A stretch of DNA of 64,000 nt from positions 1 to 64,000 of IMG/VR virus record IMGVR_UViG_3300045131_001276; one strand, 5' to 3'. Below the pieces are notes generated by a model, which was given only the letters and a program-made list of their open reading frames with translations, was not told the origin of the DNA and made no database searches. Below are positions 14,685 through 22,914 of this stretch, piece after piece. Numbering within the stretch: the first letter of the stretch is position 1; every line of letters starts with the position of its first letter. This DNA is from a virus. A program made the translations under genes and the position numbers.

Positions 14685-15334
14685 TCGGCCTCGCCAGCGT
14701 GGGTGAAATCCCAGACCCTAGCTTTGTGAAGCGCTGCTACAATTGTTGGAGTTATTTCTGCACAAAAAGGGCCGTTATCTGTATCCCAACAGTGCTGACA
14801 GAAAGGATACCCGCCATGTCCGGGGTCAAAGGCAACCTGATATCCACATTTTCCAGATTCACAGTCGCCCCAATATGCGGGATACCATGCACCTTTTTTG
14901 TTGTTGGACAAGCAGACCATAGAATTCTCGTTATCAACCTTGCGGTCGTGCTGAAGCGCCAACCCATTAACCACGGAAAGATCAAGGGTTTCTTTAACTT
15001 CAATTCCAACATAAAAAGAAGGAATGGGTCCATAAAAAAGACAAACGCTGGTTGGTTGATACCTAGTTGTTGCGATAGATTCGAGTTTTCTTAACTCTGT
15101 TAGCGTTGGTGGTCCACCTTTAATCTCAACCCACAAATCAAGATCATGGATATAAAAGTCTGGGACATACCCCCCGAGTTCCTTCCCCAAATCGAACCCC
15201 TCTTTTTCGTATTCCCACTGGACACCAATCTCGTCATAAAACAGCGCCCATCGAGCCTCAATTCTGGACCTAAACTTTATTCCGCTATAAAAGGTGGGAA
15301 TGGCCTTTATTTGAAGTTGTTTTTTTCTTTGCAC
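14681..15334 (-). CDS. PD-(D/E)XK-type nuclease with C-terminal zinc motif
   Basis: 217 residues from a GTG at 15334 preceded by GAGGAGGG. The nuclease core is visible in FRSRIEARWALFYDEIG, VPDFYIHDLDLWVEIKGG (Asp and the Glu-x-Lys of the active site) and the following helix LTELRKLESIATTRY. The C-terminal third has paired Cys/His (GDCESGKCGY, CQHCWD), probably structural zinc. Similar single-domain nucleases occur beside phage replication genes; the substrate is unknown. Confidence 0.65.
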   Translation of the reverse strand: MQRKKQLQIKAIPTFYSGIKFRSRIEARWALFYDEIGVQWEYEKEGFDLGKELGGYVPDFYIHDLDLWVEIKGGPPTLTELRKLESIATTRYQPTSVCLFYGPIPSFYVGIEVKETLDLSVVNGLALQHDRKVDNENSMVCLSNNKKGAWYPAYWGDCESGKCGYQVAFDPGHGGYPFCQHCWDTDNGPFCAEITPTIVAALHKARVWDFTHAGEAE

Positions 15335-15337
15335 GAC

Positions 15338-15505
15338 TTATCCCTCCTCGATTTCTCGCAAGTCTCTCGTTAGTTCGTCGTCCCTGTGTTTATCGAAGGC
15401 GTCGGGATCGCCCCAGACCATACGGTCATAATGTTGCCAGCGCAGTCGGTCTTGCTCGTCTCGGTCTTCCGGTGACATGAATGATCTTTCAAGTTGTCGG
15501 GGCAT
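15338..15505 (-). CDS. Small charged protein
   Basis: 55 residues from the ATG at 15505 (MPRQLERSFMSPEDRDEQDR), chosen because GAAGGAAGG precedes it; the longer frame overlaps the neighbour heavily. Very rich in Arg and Asp. It overlaps the upstream gene slightly. No family recognised. Confidence 0.5.
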   Translation of the reverse strand: MPRQLERSFMSPEDRDEQDRLRWQHYDRMVWGDPDAFDKHRDDELTRDLREIEEG

Positions 15506-15740
15506 TTTTGCCTTCCTTCTTCTCGATGAGTTCCTGTAGCACCATTGTGTCGAGTTGGGCGCATAGGTCGTCGTCGTGCACACGTTGCGCCGCATAATAG
15601 GCGAGCATGTATTTGTCACTGGTTCGTAGGCACATGAAGTCTTTCATTAGCTTGGCGTCATTGCCTTTATAGAGGCTCAACGCCGTATTTCTGGCTGTTA
15701 CAAACCGGAAATAACGCTGGATACTGACCTTGTTAGCCAT
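15489..15740 (-). CDS. Hypothetical helical protein
   Basis: 83 residues, mostly helical (VSIQRYFRFVTARNTALSLY, QLDTMVLQELIEKKEG). It overlaps both neighbours by 8-17 bases in the early operon. No recognised domain. Confidence 0.5.
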   Translation of the reverse strand: MANKVSIQRYFRFVTARNTALSLYKGNDAKLMKDFMCLRTSDKYMLAYYAAQRVHDDDLCAQLDTMVLQELIEKKEGKNAPTT

Positions 15741-15921
15741 TTTCGCTCTCCTGAAACTTCCGCCACATGGCTCGAGCTTCGTCGATGTCGATTACTTGTA
15801 GCTGTTCCCCGCAGAAGGGGCATAATTGAAAGACTTCGTAGTCTTTGGTTAGGATGTAACGATAACCCTTTACCCAACCGTGGGTTTCGCACAAATACAG
15901 CTCGATAGCTTCAGTCGCCAT
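15733..15921 (-). CDS. Small zinc-finger protein
   Basis: 62 residues; a Cys-Glu-Thr-His pair near the start and CPFCGEQLQ in the middle suggest one zinc site, followed by a helix. Overlaps the downstream start. Function unknown. Confidence 0.5.
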   Translation of the reverse strand: MATEAIELYLCETHGWVKGYRYILTKDYEVFQLCPFCGEQLQVIDIDEARAMWRKFQESENG

Positions 15922-16081
15922 TGTTTTTGTCTCGCACCATCACATATCTGTGAATTGGCAGGCCGCACTGAGGGCATATCCACGTGAATTTGCCGCCGAA
16001 GGACGCCTTAAACTCGGCGTAATCGAAATCCTCCCGACACTCAGTGCAAAAGTAGACGTGTTGTATTTTTGGTTCTTCCAT
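15911..16081 (-). CDS. Small zinc-ribbon protein
   Basis: 56 residues from the ATG at 16081 (MEEPKIQHVYFCTECRED); the upstream extension lies inside the resolvase gene. CTEC and CPQCGLP form a zinc ribbon. Closely spaced behind the resolvase and overlapping the next gene. Confidence 0.55.
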   Translation of the reverse strand: MEEPKIQHVYFCTECREDFDYAEFKASFGGKFTWICPQCGLPIHRYVMVRDKNNGD

Positions 16082-16082
16082 T

Positions 16083-16532
16083 TTAACACCTGTCGCAATA
16101 CCCGGCCAAAACACCGAGGTGAACTGCGTCTCTGGCGTGTTCCGAACCATTAGCGTTTTCGCCTAAGCTACCGACAATCATGGCGGCTTCGGCTTTCGAC
16201 GCTTTTCCCTTGCTGAGATATTTAACCGACTCACTGAACTCGTAAGAGATGGCCATGATTATTCCCCTGGCCTCGGCGCATGTCACCATAGTTTGGAACC
16301 TGTTCGTGGGCGAATGCGTTTCCCATGCCTCAACCGTTATGCTGTCCGGCTTGGCGCAATGTGTGTTGTATAGTGTCAAGAAAAGACCACGCAATTTAAT
16401 TGACAAGTCTTTCAACCGGTCTACCTTGAATTCACCTTTCGGCCAGATTGTTCCTGTCTGTTCGACCTTCCCGTCAGCGAAGACGGCCCATCCGGTCGCC
16501 GTTAAACCTGGGTCAATCGCTATTTGATACAT
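16083..16532 (-). CDS. RuvC-like Holliday-junction resolvase
   Basis: 149 residues with the RNase-H-fold active site of the RuvC family: Asp7 in AIDPGLTATGWAVF, Glu68 in ITVEAWET, and the C-terminal EHARDAVHLGVLAG with Asp135. Length is close to bacterial RuvC. Phage members resolve recombination and replication intermediates before packaging. Its operon partners RecT and a Cas4-like exonuclease fit this role. Confidence 0.75.
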   Translation of the reverse strand: MYQIAIDPGLTATGWAVFADGKVEQTGTIWPKGEFKVDRLKDLSIKLRGLFLTLYNTHCAKPDSITVEAWETHSPTNRFQTMVTCAEARGIIMAISYEFSESVKYLSKGKASKAEAAMIVGSLGENANGSEHARDAVHLGVLAGYCDRC

Positions 16533-16705
16533 TGGATGTCCCTCTCAACGTCGAGTTCGGTGGATAGCCTCTCAAGAAACATCACGAGGCGTCGCTGGTC
16601 CATTGGGTTGGGCGATTTGGCCTTCATCATGCGGGACAACACCTTGCGGCTCATATTAACGAGGCTCGGTCCAGAAAGTGCGACTATATTCTTAGGCTTT
16701 TGCAT
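16520..16705 (-). CDS. Small helical protein
   Basis: 61 residues from the ATG at 16705 (MQKPKNIVALSGPSLVNM), chosen for the strong GGAGGATTAGAT just upstream. Basic and helical. Overlaps the resolvase start by 13 bases. Function unknown. Confidence 0.5.
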   Translation of the reverse strand: MQKPKNIVALSGPSLVNMSRKVLSRMMKAKSPNPMDQRRLVMFLERLSTELDVERDIQCIK

Positions 16706-16795
16706 ATCTAATCCTCCAATGTGATAAAGGAGGGATGAACCAACGGGACACAAGGGGAAGTCGGGGCCCCGTGCCGGTCGGTCCATCCCAAACTG

Positions 16796-17908
16796 TTAAC
16801 CTTTAATCCTGCCGAATCGACGCTTCGTTCCGTCAGTCTGCGATATCGCCAAGTCAAGAATCGACTGACGCAGATCCGGGTAGCGCCTCTTGGAAATCCG
16901 CTCTATTGCGGTCTTGGATAAGTTGACTATCTTCGCTATCTCGTCTATCGGCATGTCCGACGAGAGCATCGCCTGTAGTGCGAAGGTTTTATCGACATCG
17001 TAGTCAGAAACGGGATTCCACCCGAACTTGTCCTCGCCTATTTCGATAGGGCCATTCTCGTCGCTCCAATTCTTTAGTGTTTCTTCAACAATCTTGGCTG
17101 CGGCCTGAACCTGTTGGACGCCCTGTAACGCAAAAGACGCTATACTTGGGGGAATGACCTCCAACTCGCCTCGGTAAATAGCCATAAACGCCAGACCAAT
17201 CGCCGCCATCTCAACAGGAAGCGTTGCGTCTATGAGGGCCGGAACATCGGCGGATAACGGACATTCCTGGCCGTGGAAGGCGCATGGCTGGCCATACCAG
17301 CTCAAACAGTGGGCGCCAGGGTTGGGATCCGGGCTCGCTTCGGCTATTTCCGTAATGGCCTGGGCGATGCGTTCCCGTGCTGTGTCGATATCTTCCCTGT
17401 TATAGATGTGTTCGTAGTGTTGGCCCGACCGACAGTAAAAATAGACGAACATCAGGTCTTCGGTTTCCGGTGTGGCGTCATTGTCCCACACGAGGACCGA
17501 ATAGATGTCCCGTTCCATCGGGTCGTCCAGTTCCCAACGGCCAGTCTTAAGGTCTTCAACGAACAGGCGGGAATTATTTAAACGGCCCGACCTATCTATG
17601 TAGCCATGAACCAGTTCATTTTGGTAATGTTGCTCGAGTTTCTGATCCAACACATCCGAGTAAACGGACTTAGCAATTGTCTGTGCGAGCAGGCCCGATA
17701 CTTCGGGGTCAGAAATCTCGGCGAGTGTCGATTCATAGTCGGTTGCGCCCGATAGAATCTTCGCTCGCCAATCGTGAACTTGCCTGCCTGCGGAAGCCGC
17801 AGCGCTGTCACCGTCTTTGAGGCCAAGAATCTTCGTGGCGTATAAGTGCCAGGGACACTTCTGAAATACGCCGTAAGATGTTTTGCTTAGTGGAAACAAT
17901 CCTTCCAT
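16796..17908 (-). CDS. Cas4/RecB-like PD-(D/E)XK exonuclease with Fe-S cysteines
   Basis: 370 residues. The nuclease motifs are spaced as in Cas4/AddB-type enzymes: His45 in RQVHDWRAK, Asp105 in HGYIDRSGR, and Glu118/Lys121 in LFVEDLKTG. Cys18 (QKCPW) plus Cys201, Cys209 and Cys216 (HCLSWYGQPCAFHGQECP) are placed to bind a 4Fe-4S cluster. The C-terminal ~120 residues look helical, with a possible helix-turn-helix near the end. It would resect DNA ends for the RecT-family annealase encoded two genes upstream. The start overlaps the previous stop. Confidence 0.75.
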   Translation of the reverse strand: MEGLFPLSKTSYGVFQKCPWHLYATKILGLKDGDSAAASAGRQVHDWRAKILSGATDYESTLAEISDPEVSGLLAQTIAKSVYSDVLDQKLEQHYQNELVHGYIDRSGRLNNSRLFVEDLKTGRWELDDPMERDIYSVLVWDNDATPETEDLMFVYFYCRSGQHYEHIYNREDIDTARERIAQAITEIAEASPDPNPGAHCLSWYGQPCAFHGQECPLSADVPALIDATLPVEMAAIGLAFMAIYRGELEVIPPSIASFALQGVQQVQAAAKIVEETLKNWSDENGPIEIGEDKFGWNPVSDYDVDKTFALQAMLSSDMPIDEIAKIVNLSKTAIERISKRRYPDLRQSILDLAISQTDGTKRRFGRIKG

Positions 17909-18117
17909 TAGATTCGCTCCATCAACCTATACCGGCCAGGGCCGGGGCTGTCTTTTACAATCGGAAAGTGGCAGGCTAATCCCTCGATGTAGCGGTATGC
18001 GGTCCTAACCGTGACATTGAGTTCCTTGCCTATCTGCTCGGGTGTGAATCCCATCTTGTTGCGTTGGAATAGGCTCACAATTTGGAATGCCCGATGTATT
18101 GTGTTGCCCGTTCTCAT
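17908..18117 (-). CDS. Helix-turn-helix regulator, DeoR-type
   Basis: 69 residues, essentially one HTH: FTPEQIGKELNVTVRTAYRY as turn and recognition helix, then a short wing (DSPGPGRYRLMERI). It sits between recT and the exonuclease, overlapping both stops and starts, so it may tune this recombination cassette. Confidence 0.6.
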   Translation of the reverse strand: MRTGNTIHRAFQIVSLFQRNKMGFTPEQIGKELNVTVRTAYRYIEGLACHFPIVKDSPGPGRYRLMERI

Positions 18118-19109
18118 TATTTCATCCTCGTGGACGGCAGGAAGGCTTCCTCTTGAAGGGCCTTTAATAATTCGCCGGATCCGAACTTGCGAAGGGCCTC
18201 GACATCTGTGATTTGGGTTACATCCTCAACGCCGAAGTGTTTGAGAATTAACGCAGTCGCATAATTCCATCCTGTTTCCGGGTCGGACATCTGTTGGCTG
18301 TAGAATTTCTCAATTTCCCGGTATTTCTTGCCGACCGGCGTTTCATCCCATGCGTTATCGCTGTCTTCTGATGTAGCGGTTTCCGTTGGTGTATCTTCCT
18401 GGCGGGGCGCAGCCTTCGTCGCCCTGGTTCGCTTGGCTGGTTCCGGTTTCGGCGCTTCTAACGCAGGGAATATCGGCTTCGCTGTCTCTACAACTTCCGG
18501 GGAATCGTAATATTCCTGAACTTCGCCCTCAACATAGACAGCCGCCGCTCCATCTGGGAATAACGCCGCACGGCGATGCGCCGCAGCTTCAGCGCACTTC
18601 AGAATCATCACATCCGGCATTATCTGCCAATTCTCTGTTAAACGGCCCTGAACCTTTTTGGCGTATGACTTGAATACCGCCGTCGCCATTACCGGCTCGG
18701 GATATCCCATTACACGTATGCCCATTGTGCCGCTGATTATCTCGGTGTGTGTGTCGGGGTCGTATTCGGAATGCTTAACTGTTACTGTCTGGCCCTGTTC
18801 CGTCCGACACAGCATCGTTCCTTCCGTCAGGCCGAGGTAACGACCCGATCTGGCCGACATTTTGCGATAACCACCAATACTGGTTATCAGCGTCATTGGA
18901 TGTGTGCCGTATTTAAGGGCGTAGATTTCCCGGCTGAATGGATCCAGGTTCAAATGACTAGCCGTGGCGACATAGACCTTGAACTCTATTGGATCCAGCG
19001 ACTTCCCGTAAGACGCACGCAGGATAGCGACTTCCTGCTCGTCAAACTTCCTCTTTTGCTGAACAACAGGCTGAAACCTGTGATCGGCAAGGGTTAACTC
19101 TTGCGACAT
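18117..19109 (-). CDS. RecT/Bet-family single-strand annealing protein
   Basis: 330 residues. The Bet-family signature is clear: HLNLDPFSREIYALKYGTHP, then TLITSIGGYRKMSARSGRYL, and LKCAEAAAHRRAALFPDG. The C-terminal third is a charged linker (KPEPAKRTRATKAA) and a small helical end that could bind SSB or the exonuclease. Such proteins anneal homologous single strands in phage recombination. AGGAGGATCAGGAAA precedes the ATG at 19109. Confidence 0.85.
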   Translation of the reverse strand: MSQELTLADHRFQPVVQQKRKFDEQEVAILRASYGKSLDPIEFKVYVATASHLNLDPFSREIYALKYGTHPMTLITSIGGYRKMSARSGRYLGLTEGTMLCRTEQGQTVTVKHSEYDPDTHTEIISGTMGIRVMGYPEPVMATAVFKSYAKKVQGRLTENWQIMPDVMILKCAEAAAHRRAALFPDGAAAVYVEGEVQEYYDSPEVVETAKPIFPALEAPKPEPAKRTRATKAAPRQEDTPTETATSEDSDNAWDETPVGKKYREIEKFYSQQMSDPETGWNYATALILKHFGVEDVTQITDVEALRKFGSGELLKALQEEAFLPSTRMK

Positions 19110-19363
19110 TTTCCTGATCCTCCTTTTTTCCGCTTATCAATCACTGTGATACCCGCCCAAAACCATGAATTAGATGATTTAAGGGCTTTCCTTCCTTCAA
19201 CGTATTGTTCATCTGTCAGCCAGTGTTCACATGTGCGACATGAGATAAAGTGGGCGTCTACCGTGCCCGAAGTGTCGAATCGACGCATCTTTATCTGTCT
19301 GCGTTCACACTGAACCAGCGTTATCTTGGCCGCTAGTCGGCAGTTGATGAATTCGTCTTCCAT
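19094..19363 (-). CDS. Small cysteine-rich protein
   Basis: 89 residues with Cys at regular intervals (FINCRLAAKITLVQCERRQI, FISCRTCEHW), probably zinc-binding, and a basic tail. Overlaps recT by 16 bases. No family recognised. Confidence 0.5.
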   Translation of the reverse strand: MEDEFINCRLAAKITLVQCERRQIKMRRFDTSGTVDAHFISCRTCEHWLTDEQYVEGRKALKSSNSWFWAGITVIDKRKKGGSGKCRKS

Positions 19364-19365
19364 TG

Positions 19366-19620
19366 CTAAACCAACACCGATCTTGGGCGACCAAGTTGCT
19401 TCTTGGGTCGTTCTGGGGTTGTGGATGGCTCGTAGGGTTTAATGATGGCTTCCAAGGCATCCAGATAAACCAGATAGGTGTTGCGGCCAGATTCGCCGAT
19501 GGATAACCGGGCGTGCCGAATCCTATTCTCTTGACACATCCGGCGTAACGTGGCGGAACTCAGGCCAGAAAGCCTGGAAGCGTCCCGCAGATTGAGTGTT
19601 GTTGGTTTTTCTGTGTCCAT
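19366..19620 (-). CDS. MerR/excisionase-type DNA-binding protein
   Basis: 84 residues. The first 60 form a winged HTH like AlpA/Xis proteins: LNLRDASRLSGLSSATLRRM, CQENRIRHARLSIGES, YLVYLDALEAII. The tail is basic with an RPKKQLGRPR AT-hook-like run. It could be an excisionase or an operon regulator; its distance from attP makes a regulator at least as likely. Confidence 0.6.
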   Translation of the reverse strand: MDTEKPTTLNLRDASRLSGLSSATLRRMCQENRIRHARLSIGESGRNTYLVYLDALEAIIKPYEPSTTPERPKKQLGRPRSVLV

Positions 19621-22600
19621 TAGCTTGCCGCTATCGTGTCGAATATAGAAGATTGTGGAACAACAAGCTCTGCGGCCTTCAGGTTACGAACAGCCACATC
19701 GAAATAGGATTTCTTCAGTTCACACCCGATGAATTTCCGCTCAAGCTGGATGGCCTTGTAACCTTCTGAACCAATACCCATGAAAGGTGAGAAGACGGTT
19801 TCCTTTGGGGCTGACCACAACTTCACACATCGCTCAATGACACCAAGTTGAAGTGGACACAGGTGGCGCTCGTCCTCGTTTTCTCTGGCGATGGTTACAT
19901 TTAAAACGTCTGTCTCTTGTATCCCCCCAGGGTAGAATTCAGACTTGCGATACCAGACCGGGGCGGCCCACTCTATCCATTCTTCGTTGGTTATCCAGCC
20001 CTCATTGGCTTTCTTGCGATAGCGACCCATGCCCGCAGGAATAGGCGCAGCATTGTCTCCAGGTTTCTTAAAGTGCAGGACATAATCCGGTAACGCCATC
20101 CGCATGTGCGACGAGTCTATTGATAGCGTCTTGAATAATAGGCCCCTGTCTTTTGTCCTGATGGCTTTTACCTGTGGGTCTTTGTCAATGACTATCTCGC
20201 CATAATAAATCCAGCCAGCGTCGATGTGGGCCTGAATAACGGCGCCACGGAAATCCTTTATGCCTGCGTAACCCTCGACGCCCTTGAATGTGATTCCTTG
20301 TGTCAAATGAACCAGGCACGACCGGCCCGGCTGAAGAATCCGCAGCATTTTGTCCGGCGCTATGAGGTATTTGTAATGCTCAATCATCTCGTCTTGACTT
20401 GACACATTACCCATATCCCTCGGTGTGTTGGTGTAGACATACATCCCAGGAAACGGCGGGGAATATACAATCAGGCCCACGCTATCTGTGGCGACATTAT
20501 CAACAGTGTCCACACTGTCACCCAGATACGCCGTCCACTTCATGCCGTGTTCAACGGTCGTAACATAATCCGCCGTTTCCCTTTTGGACTTAAATACGCT
20601 CTGTTGACCGGCGTTTGAGATTAGTTCGTCATACATTTTGGTTGATTCATCCTCCTTTCTTTGAATATTGGCTATGATTCCGCCGTCCGTGTCCGCAACC
20701 ACCAAATGCACATTGACCGGGTGTTCCTGGCCGAACCGCCAACACCGGCGAACAGCCTGATAGTATTTCTCGAACGAATGAGACAGACCCAGGAATATGA
20801 CGTTGTGACAGCACTGCCAGTTGATGCCGAATCCGGCGATTGACGGCTTCGTAACCAGCACACGAATCGTTCCGTCCGAGAATCCGAGGATTGACTTCTC
20901 TTTGTATTCAGGGGAATGTGAGCCCCGGATTTCAACTGCGCCCGGTATCATCTTTGTGACCATTTCGCTTTCGATATTCAGGTCACACCAGATTAGCCAT
21001 TGAGATTCATCCGTCTGGACCAGTTCGGCGCACTTTGTCACCCTGTCAACCAACGTGTCCCTTCTGGTTTGTCGCTGTTCATCTAATGATTTTGTTTCGA
21101 CAGGGAACAATGTTCCAGATTCAAAACAGTTGGTGTCTATCGTGTGTTGATTGAGAGACAGAGGGGGCAGAACGAATCCGTTATTATCGAAGCCGAGGTC
21201 AGCGGGCATACGCAATGCAACGGCCCACGAAGCCAACCATACCCAGAAGTGTTTGGCCGCATGACCCTTTAAACGCCACCGATGCGCCTCGCTTGAGAAA
21301 TCCTGCGTGAAAAACAGGGCCAAGACTTCCTTGACTGACATGATGCCCAGGAAATCCGAATGATTTACTATTTCCATTGTGTCGTTCGGGGCTGGTGTAG
21401 CTGTGCAGGCCAAACGGTAGGGAATTGATGACGCAAACTCCGAGACAGCGACCCGGAACTTCCCGCCATACATGTTTTTGAGGGCGCTGGAATTGTGAAC
21501 AAGAATACCGGCTACACTGAAAGATGGATGCCGAGTTGCGCCAATGTCGTAAAAATATATCCGTCCTTCGGCGTCCTTGAGTCTCTCCAGTTCAGGATTT
21601 CCTTGTTCGAGAACCTCAAGACCCTCCACCCTAAAGACTCCAGTTTCTGTGTTTTCTTCTGGTCCTGTTCCTTCCGGCTGTAGTGGCAGGCGCCATCCAC
21701 CTCGATGCAAATTTTCTTCTCTGGATTGGCTAAGTCTATCTTGTAGCACGTTGGATAGCCGGCTGTTCGTTTTCCCAGTGACAAGGCAAACTCCGCTATC
21801 CATCCTTCTGGCAATCTCTCCATCAAGAACGCCTGCGGCACTGTCATTCCCGTCCCGTTTCCGCCACGAACGGAAGGTCTGTGGTTCATGGCTTTCAATA
21901 TACGGGAAACCTTGGCCCGAATGTTTGGGTCCAACATCGGGTTGAGCCGAGCCAACCTCAACCGTTGTGCTATAGCCCCGGGATTGTCCGACCGTAACCA
22001 TTCCGATGTTTTTCTGCCCCGTTTCGCCCTGACAGCAGGGGAATGCACAATCGCCAATATCTCCGGCTGATTCATCCGCCATTTCGCTGAGCAGGATGTC
22101 CCGCAGAACCGCCGAGGTTTCGGCGAGTAAGCCTTTGGAACAAACATCCTCCCACACCACAGACAATGCCTTTCCTGTCTCCACGACATAATCACCTGGG
22201 CGCAAATCTTGTGCTCCAATCCATCCTCGCTGCGTGAAGAAGGGATGATTTGGGCTGGCAATAAGTGTGTCTTTTTTGATGAAAACTTTGGCGGCATGTT
22301 TGACCTCTCTTCTGTGAATGTCTGAAACGCAATCAACGCCGGCTGCGTTCAGAATGAAATCCCCATTCCGTATGTCTTCTATTGGTCTCTGTGTTGGCTT
22401 GTCGTTAATTAGACAATCAACTAATGTTCCCTTCGCAAAACACTCATCCAACACCAGTCCACTGAACTGATTCGGGTCGAAATTCTTTAGCATCTCATAG
22501 TTGGTGATATTGATTCCCGGCTGGATATCTTCCTGCGTCCGGCAAATGTTCACGGGGATTCCGAACTTGTCACCCTCTCTCTTGGTCTGATGTGACACAG

Positions 22601-22847
22601 CCAATGGAGCCAGAATCAACACATCCCCGAACGTGTGCGCCCGAACGTGTCTCGCCCACTCAAGTTGTATTCCGGTCTTCCCGAGCCCACAGTCGGCGAA
22701 AATGGCGGCCCGCCCACGCTGAACCGCCCACTTCACAATGGCTTTCTGAAAAGGAAATAGCTTTGAGTTGATAGCCGCCTCGTCAATCTCGAAGCCGCTC
22801 TCAACATCGAATATCTCTTTTGATTTTATGAAGGATGTGTAATCCAT
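19620..22847 (-). CDS. SNF2-type helicase-DNA methyltransferase fusion containing an intein
   Basis: About 1075 residues from the ATG at 22847 (MDYTSFIKSKEIFD); upstream ATGs at 22856 and 22895 are possible. Numbering here is from 22895. The helicase part has Walker A CGLGKT (Gly70-Thr74), motif II DESS split by the intein (Glu151 and Ser469), motif III CTATPAPND, and motif VI QAVRRCWRFGQ (~713-723). A C-terminal SAM methyltransferase follows, with motif IV SPPF (812-815) and motif I FSPFMGIGSEG near residue 1050, the circularly permuted beta-class order of N4-cytosine/N6-adenine enzymes. Phage helicase-MTase fusions are thought to methylate or remodel phage DNA against restriction. Confidence 0.88.
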   Translation of the reverse strand: MDYTSFIKSKEIFDVESGFEIDEAAINSKLFPFQKAIVKWAVQRGRAAIFADCGLGKTGIQLEWARHVRAHTFGDVLILAPLAVSHQTKREGDKFGIPVNICRTQEDIQPGINITNYEMLKNFDPNQFSGLVLDECFAKGTLVDCLINDKPTQRPIEDIRNGDFILNAAGVDCVSDIHRREVKHAAKVFIKKDTLIASPNHPFFTQRGWIGAQDLRPGDYVVETGKALSVVWEDVCSKGLLAETSAVLRDILLSEMADESAGDIGDCAFPCCQGETGQKNIGMVTVGQSRGYSTTVEVGSAQPDVGPKHSGQGFPYIESHEPQTFRSWRKRDGNDSAAGVLDGEIARRMDSGVCLVTGKTNSRLSNVLQDRLSQSREENLHRGGWRLPLQPEGTGPEENTETGVFRVEGLEVLEQGNPELERLKDAEGRIYFYDIGATRHPSFSVAGILVHNSSALKNMYGGKFRVAVSEFASSIPYRLACTATPAPNDTMEIVNHSDFLGIMSVKEVLALFFTQDFSSEAHRWRLKGHAAKHFWVWLASWAVALRMPADLGFDNNGFVLPPLSLNQHTIDTNCFESGTLFPVETKSLDEQRQTRRDTLVDRVTKCAELVQTDESQWLIWCDLNIESEMVTKMIPGAVEIRGSHSPEYKEKSILGFSDGTIRVLVTKPSIAGFGINWQCCHNVIFLGLSHSFEKYYQAVRRCWRFGQEHPVNVHLVVADTDGGIIANIQRKEDESTKMYDELISNAGQQSVFKSKRETADYVTTVEHGMKWTAYLGDSVDTVDNVATDSVGLIVYSPPFPGMYVYTNTPRDMGNVSSQDEMIEHYKYLIAPDKMLRILQPGRSCLVHLTQGITFKGVEGYAGIKDFRGAVIQAHIDAGWIYYGEIVIDKDPQVKAIRTKDRGLLFKTLSIDSSHMRMALPDYVLHFKKPGDNAAPIPAGMGRYRKKANEGWITNEEWIEWAAPVWYRKSEFYPGGIQETDVLNVTIARENEDERHLCPLQLGVIERCVKLWSAPKETVFSPFMGIGSEGYKAIQLERKFIGCELKKSYFDVAVRNLKAAELVVPQSSIFDTIAAS
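21492..22442 (-). mobile_element. Intein in helicase motif II, hosting a nested endonuclease gene
   Basis: A 317-residue insertion from Cys152 to Asn468 of the host protein. Block A is CFAKGTLVDCLINDK with GDFILN after it; block B is TLIASPNHPFFTQRGW; the C-terminal blocks are IYFYDIGATRHPSFSV and GILVHN with Ser as the +1 extein residue. All splicing residues (Cys1, block-B His, His-Asn, Ser+1) are present, so splicing should restore DESS of motif II. The central part is hydrophilic and non-repetitive, with no LAGLIDADG in frame. Instead, a separate endonuclease gene lies there in another frame. Confidence 0.85.
21512..22297 (-). CDS. Vsr-like homing endonuclease nested out of frame in the intein
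   Basis: About 261 residues from the ATG at 22297 (MPPKFSSKKTHLLP), which has its own AGAGAGGT site; a TTG at 22336 is possible. A Cys-rich zinc motif (CLWCGRMFV ... RFCGTSCSAKWRMN) and a basic helical linker lead to a Vsr/DUF559-like nuclease: IDLANPEKKICIEVDGACHY, then KTQKLESLGWRVLRFSN and KEIL. Asp of the EVDG segment and the His are catalytic candidates. The whole gene lies within the intein but in a different frame, and the intein frame stays open through it. Mobility of the intein by this nuclease is inferred. Confidence 0.75.
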   Translation of the reverse strand: MPPKFSSKKTHLLPAQIIPSSRSEDGLEHKICAQVIMSWRQERHCLWCGRMFVPKAYSPKPRRFCGTSCSAKWRMNQPEILAIVHSPAVRAKRGRKTSEWLRSDNPGAIAQRLRLARLNPMLDPNIRAKVSRILKAMNHRPSVRGGNGTGMTVPQAFLMERLPEGWIAEFALSLGKRTAGYPTCYKIDLANPEKKICIEVDGACHYSRKEQDQKKTQKLESLGWRVLRFSNKEILNWRDSRTPKDGYIFTTLAQLGIHLSV

Positions 22848-22914
22848 AATTCCCATAACCCCGTTGTGTTGTTTGGTGTGGGTTTTGAGGCCCACACCCT
22901 ATGTTATATTCTGT

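Noticed and set aside
21577-21945. + strand ORF opposite the intein
   Set aside because: Ser/Pro-rich translation without a start site; two - strand frames are already supported here.
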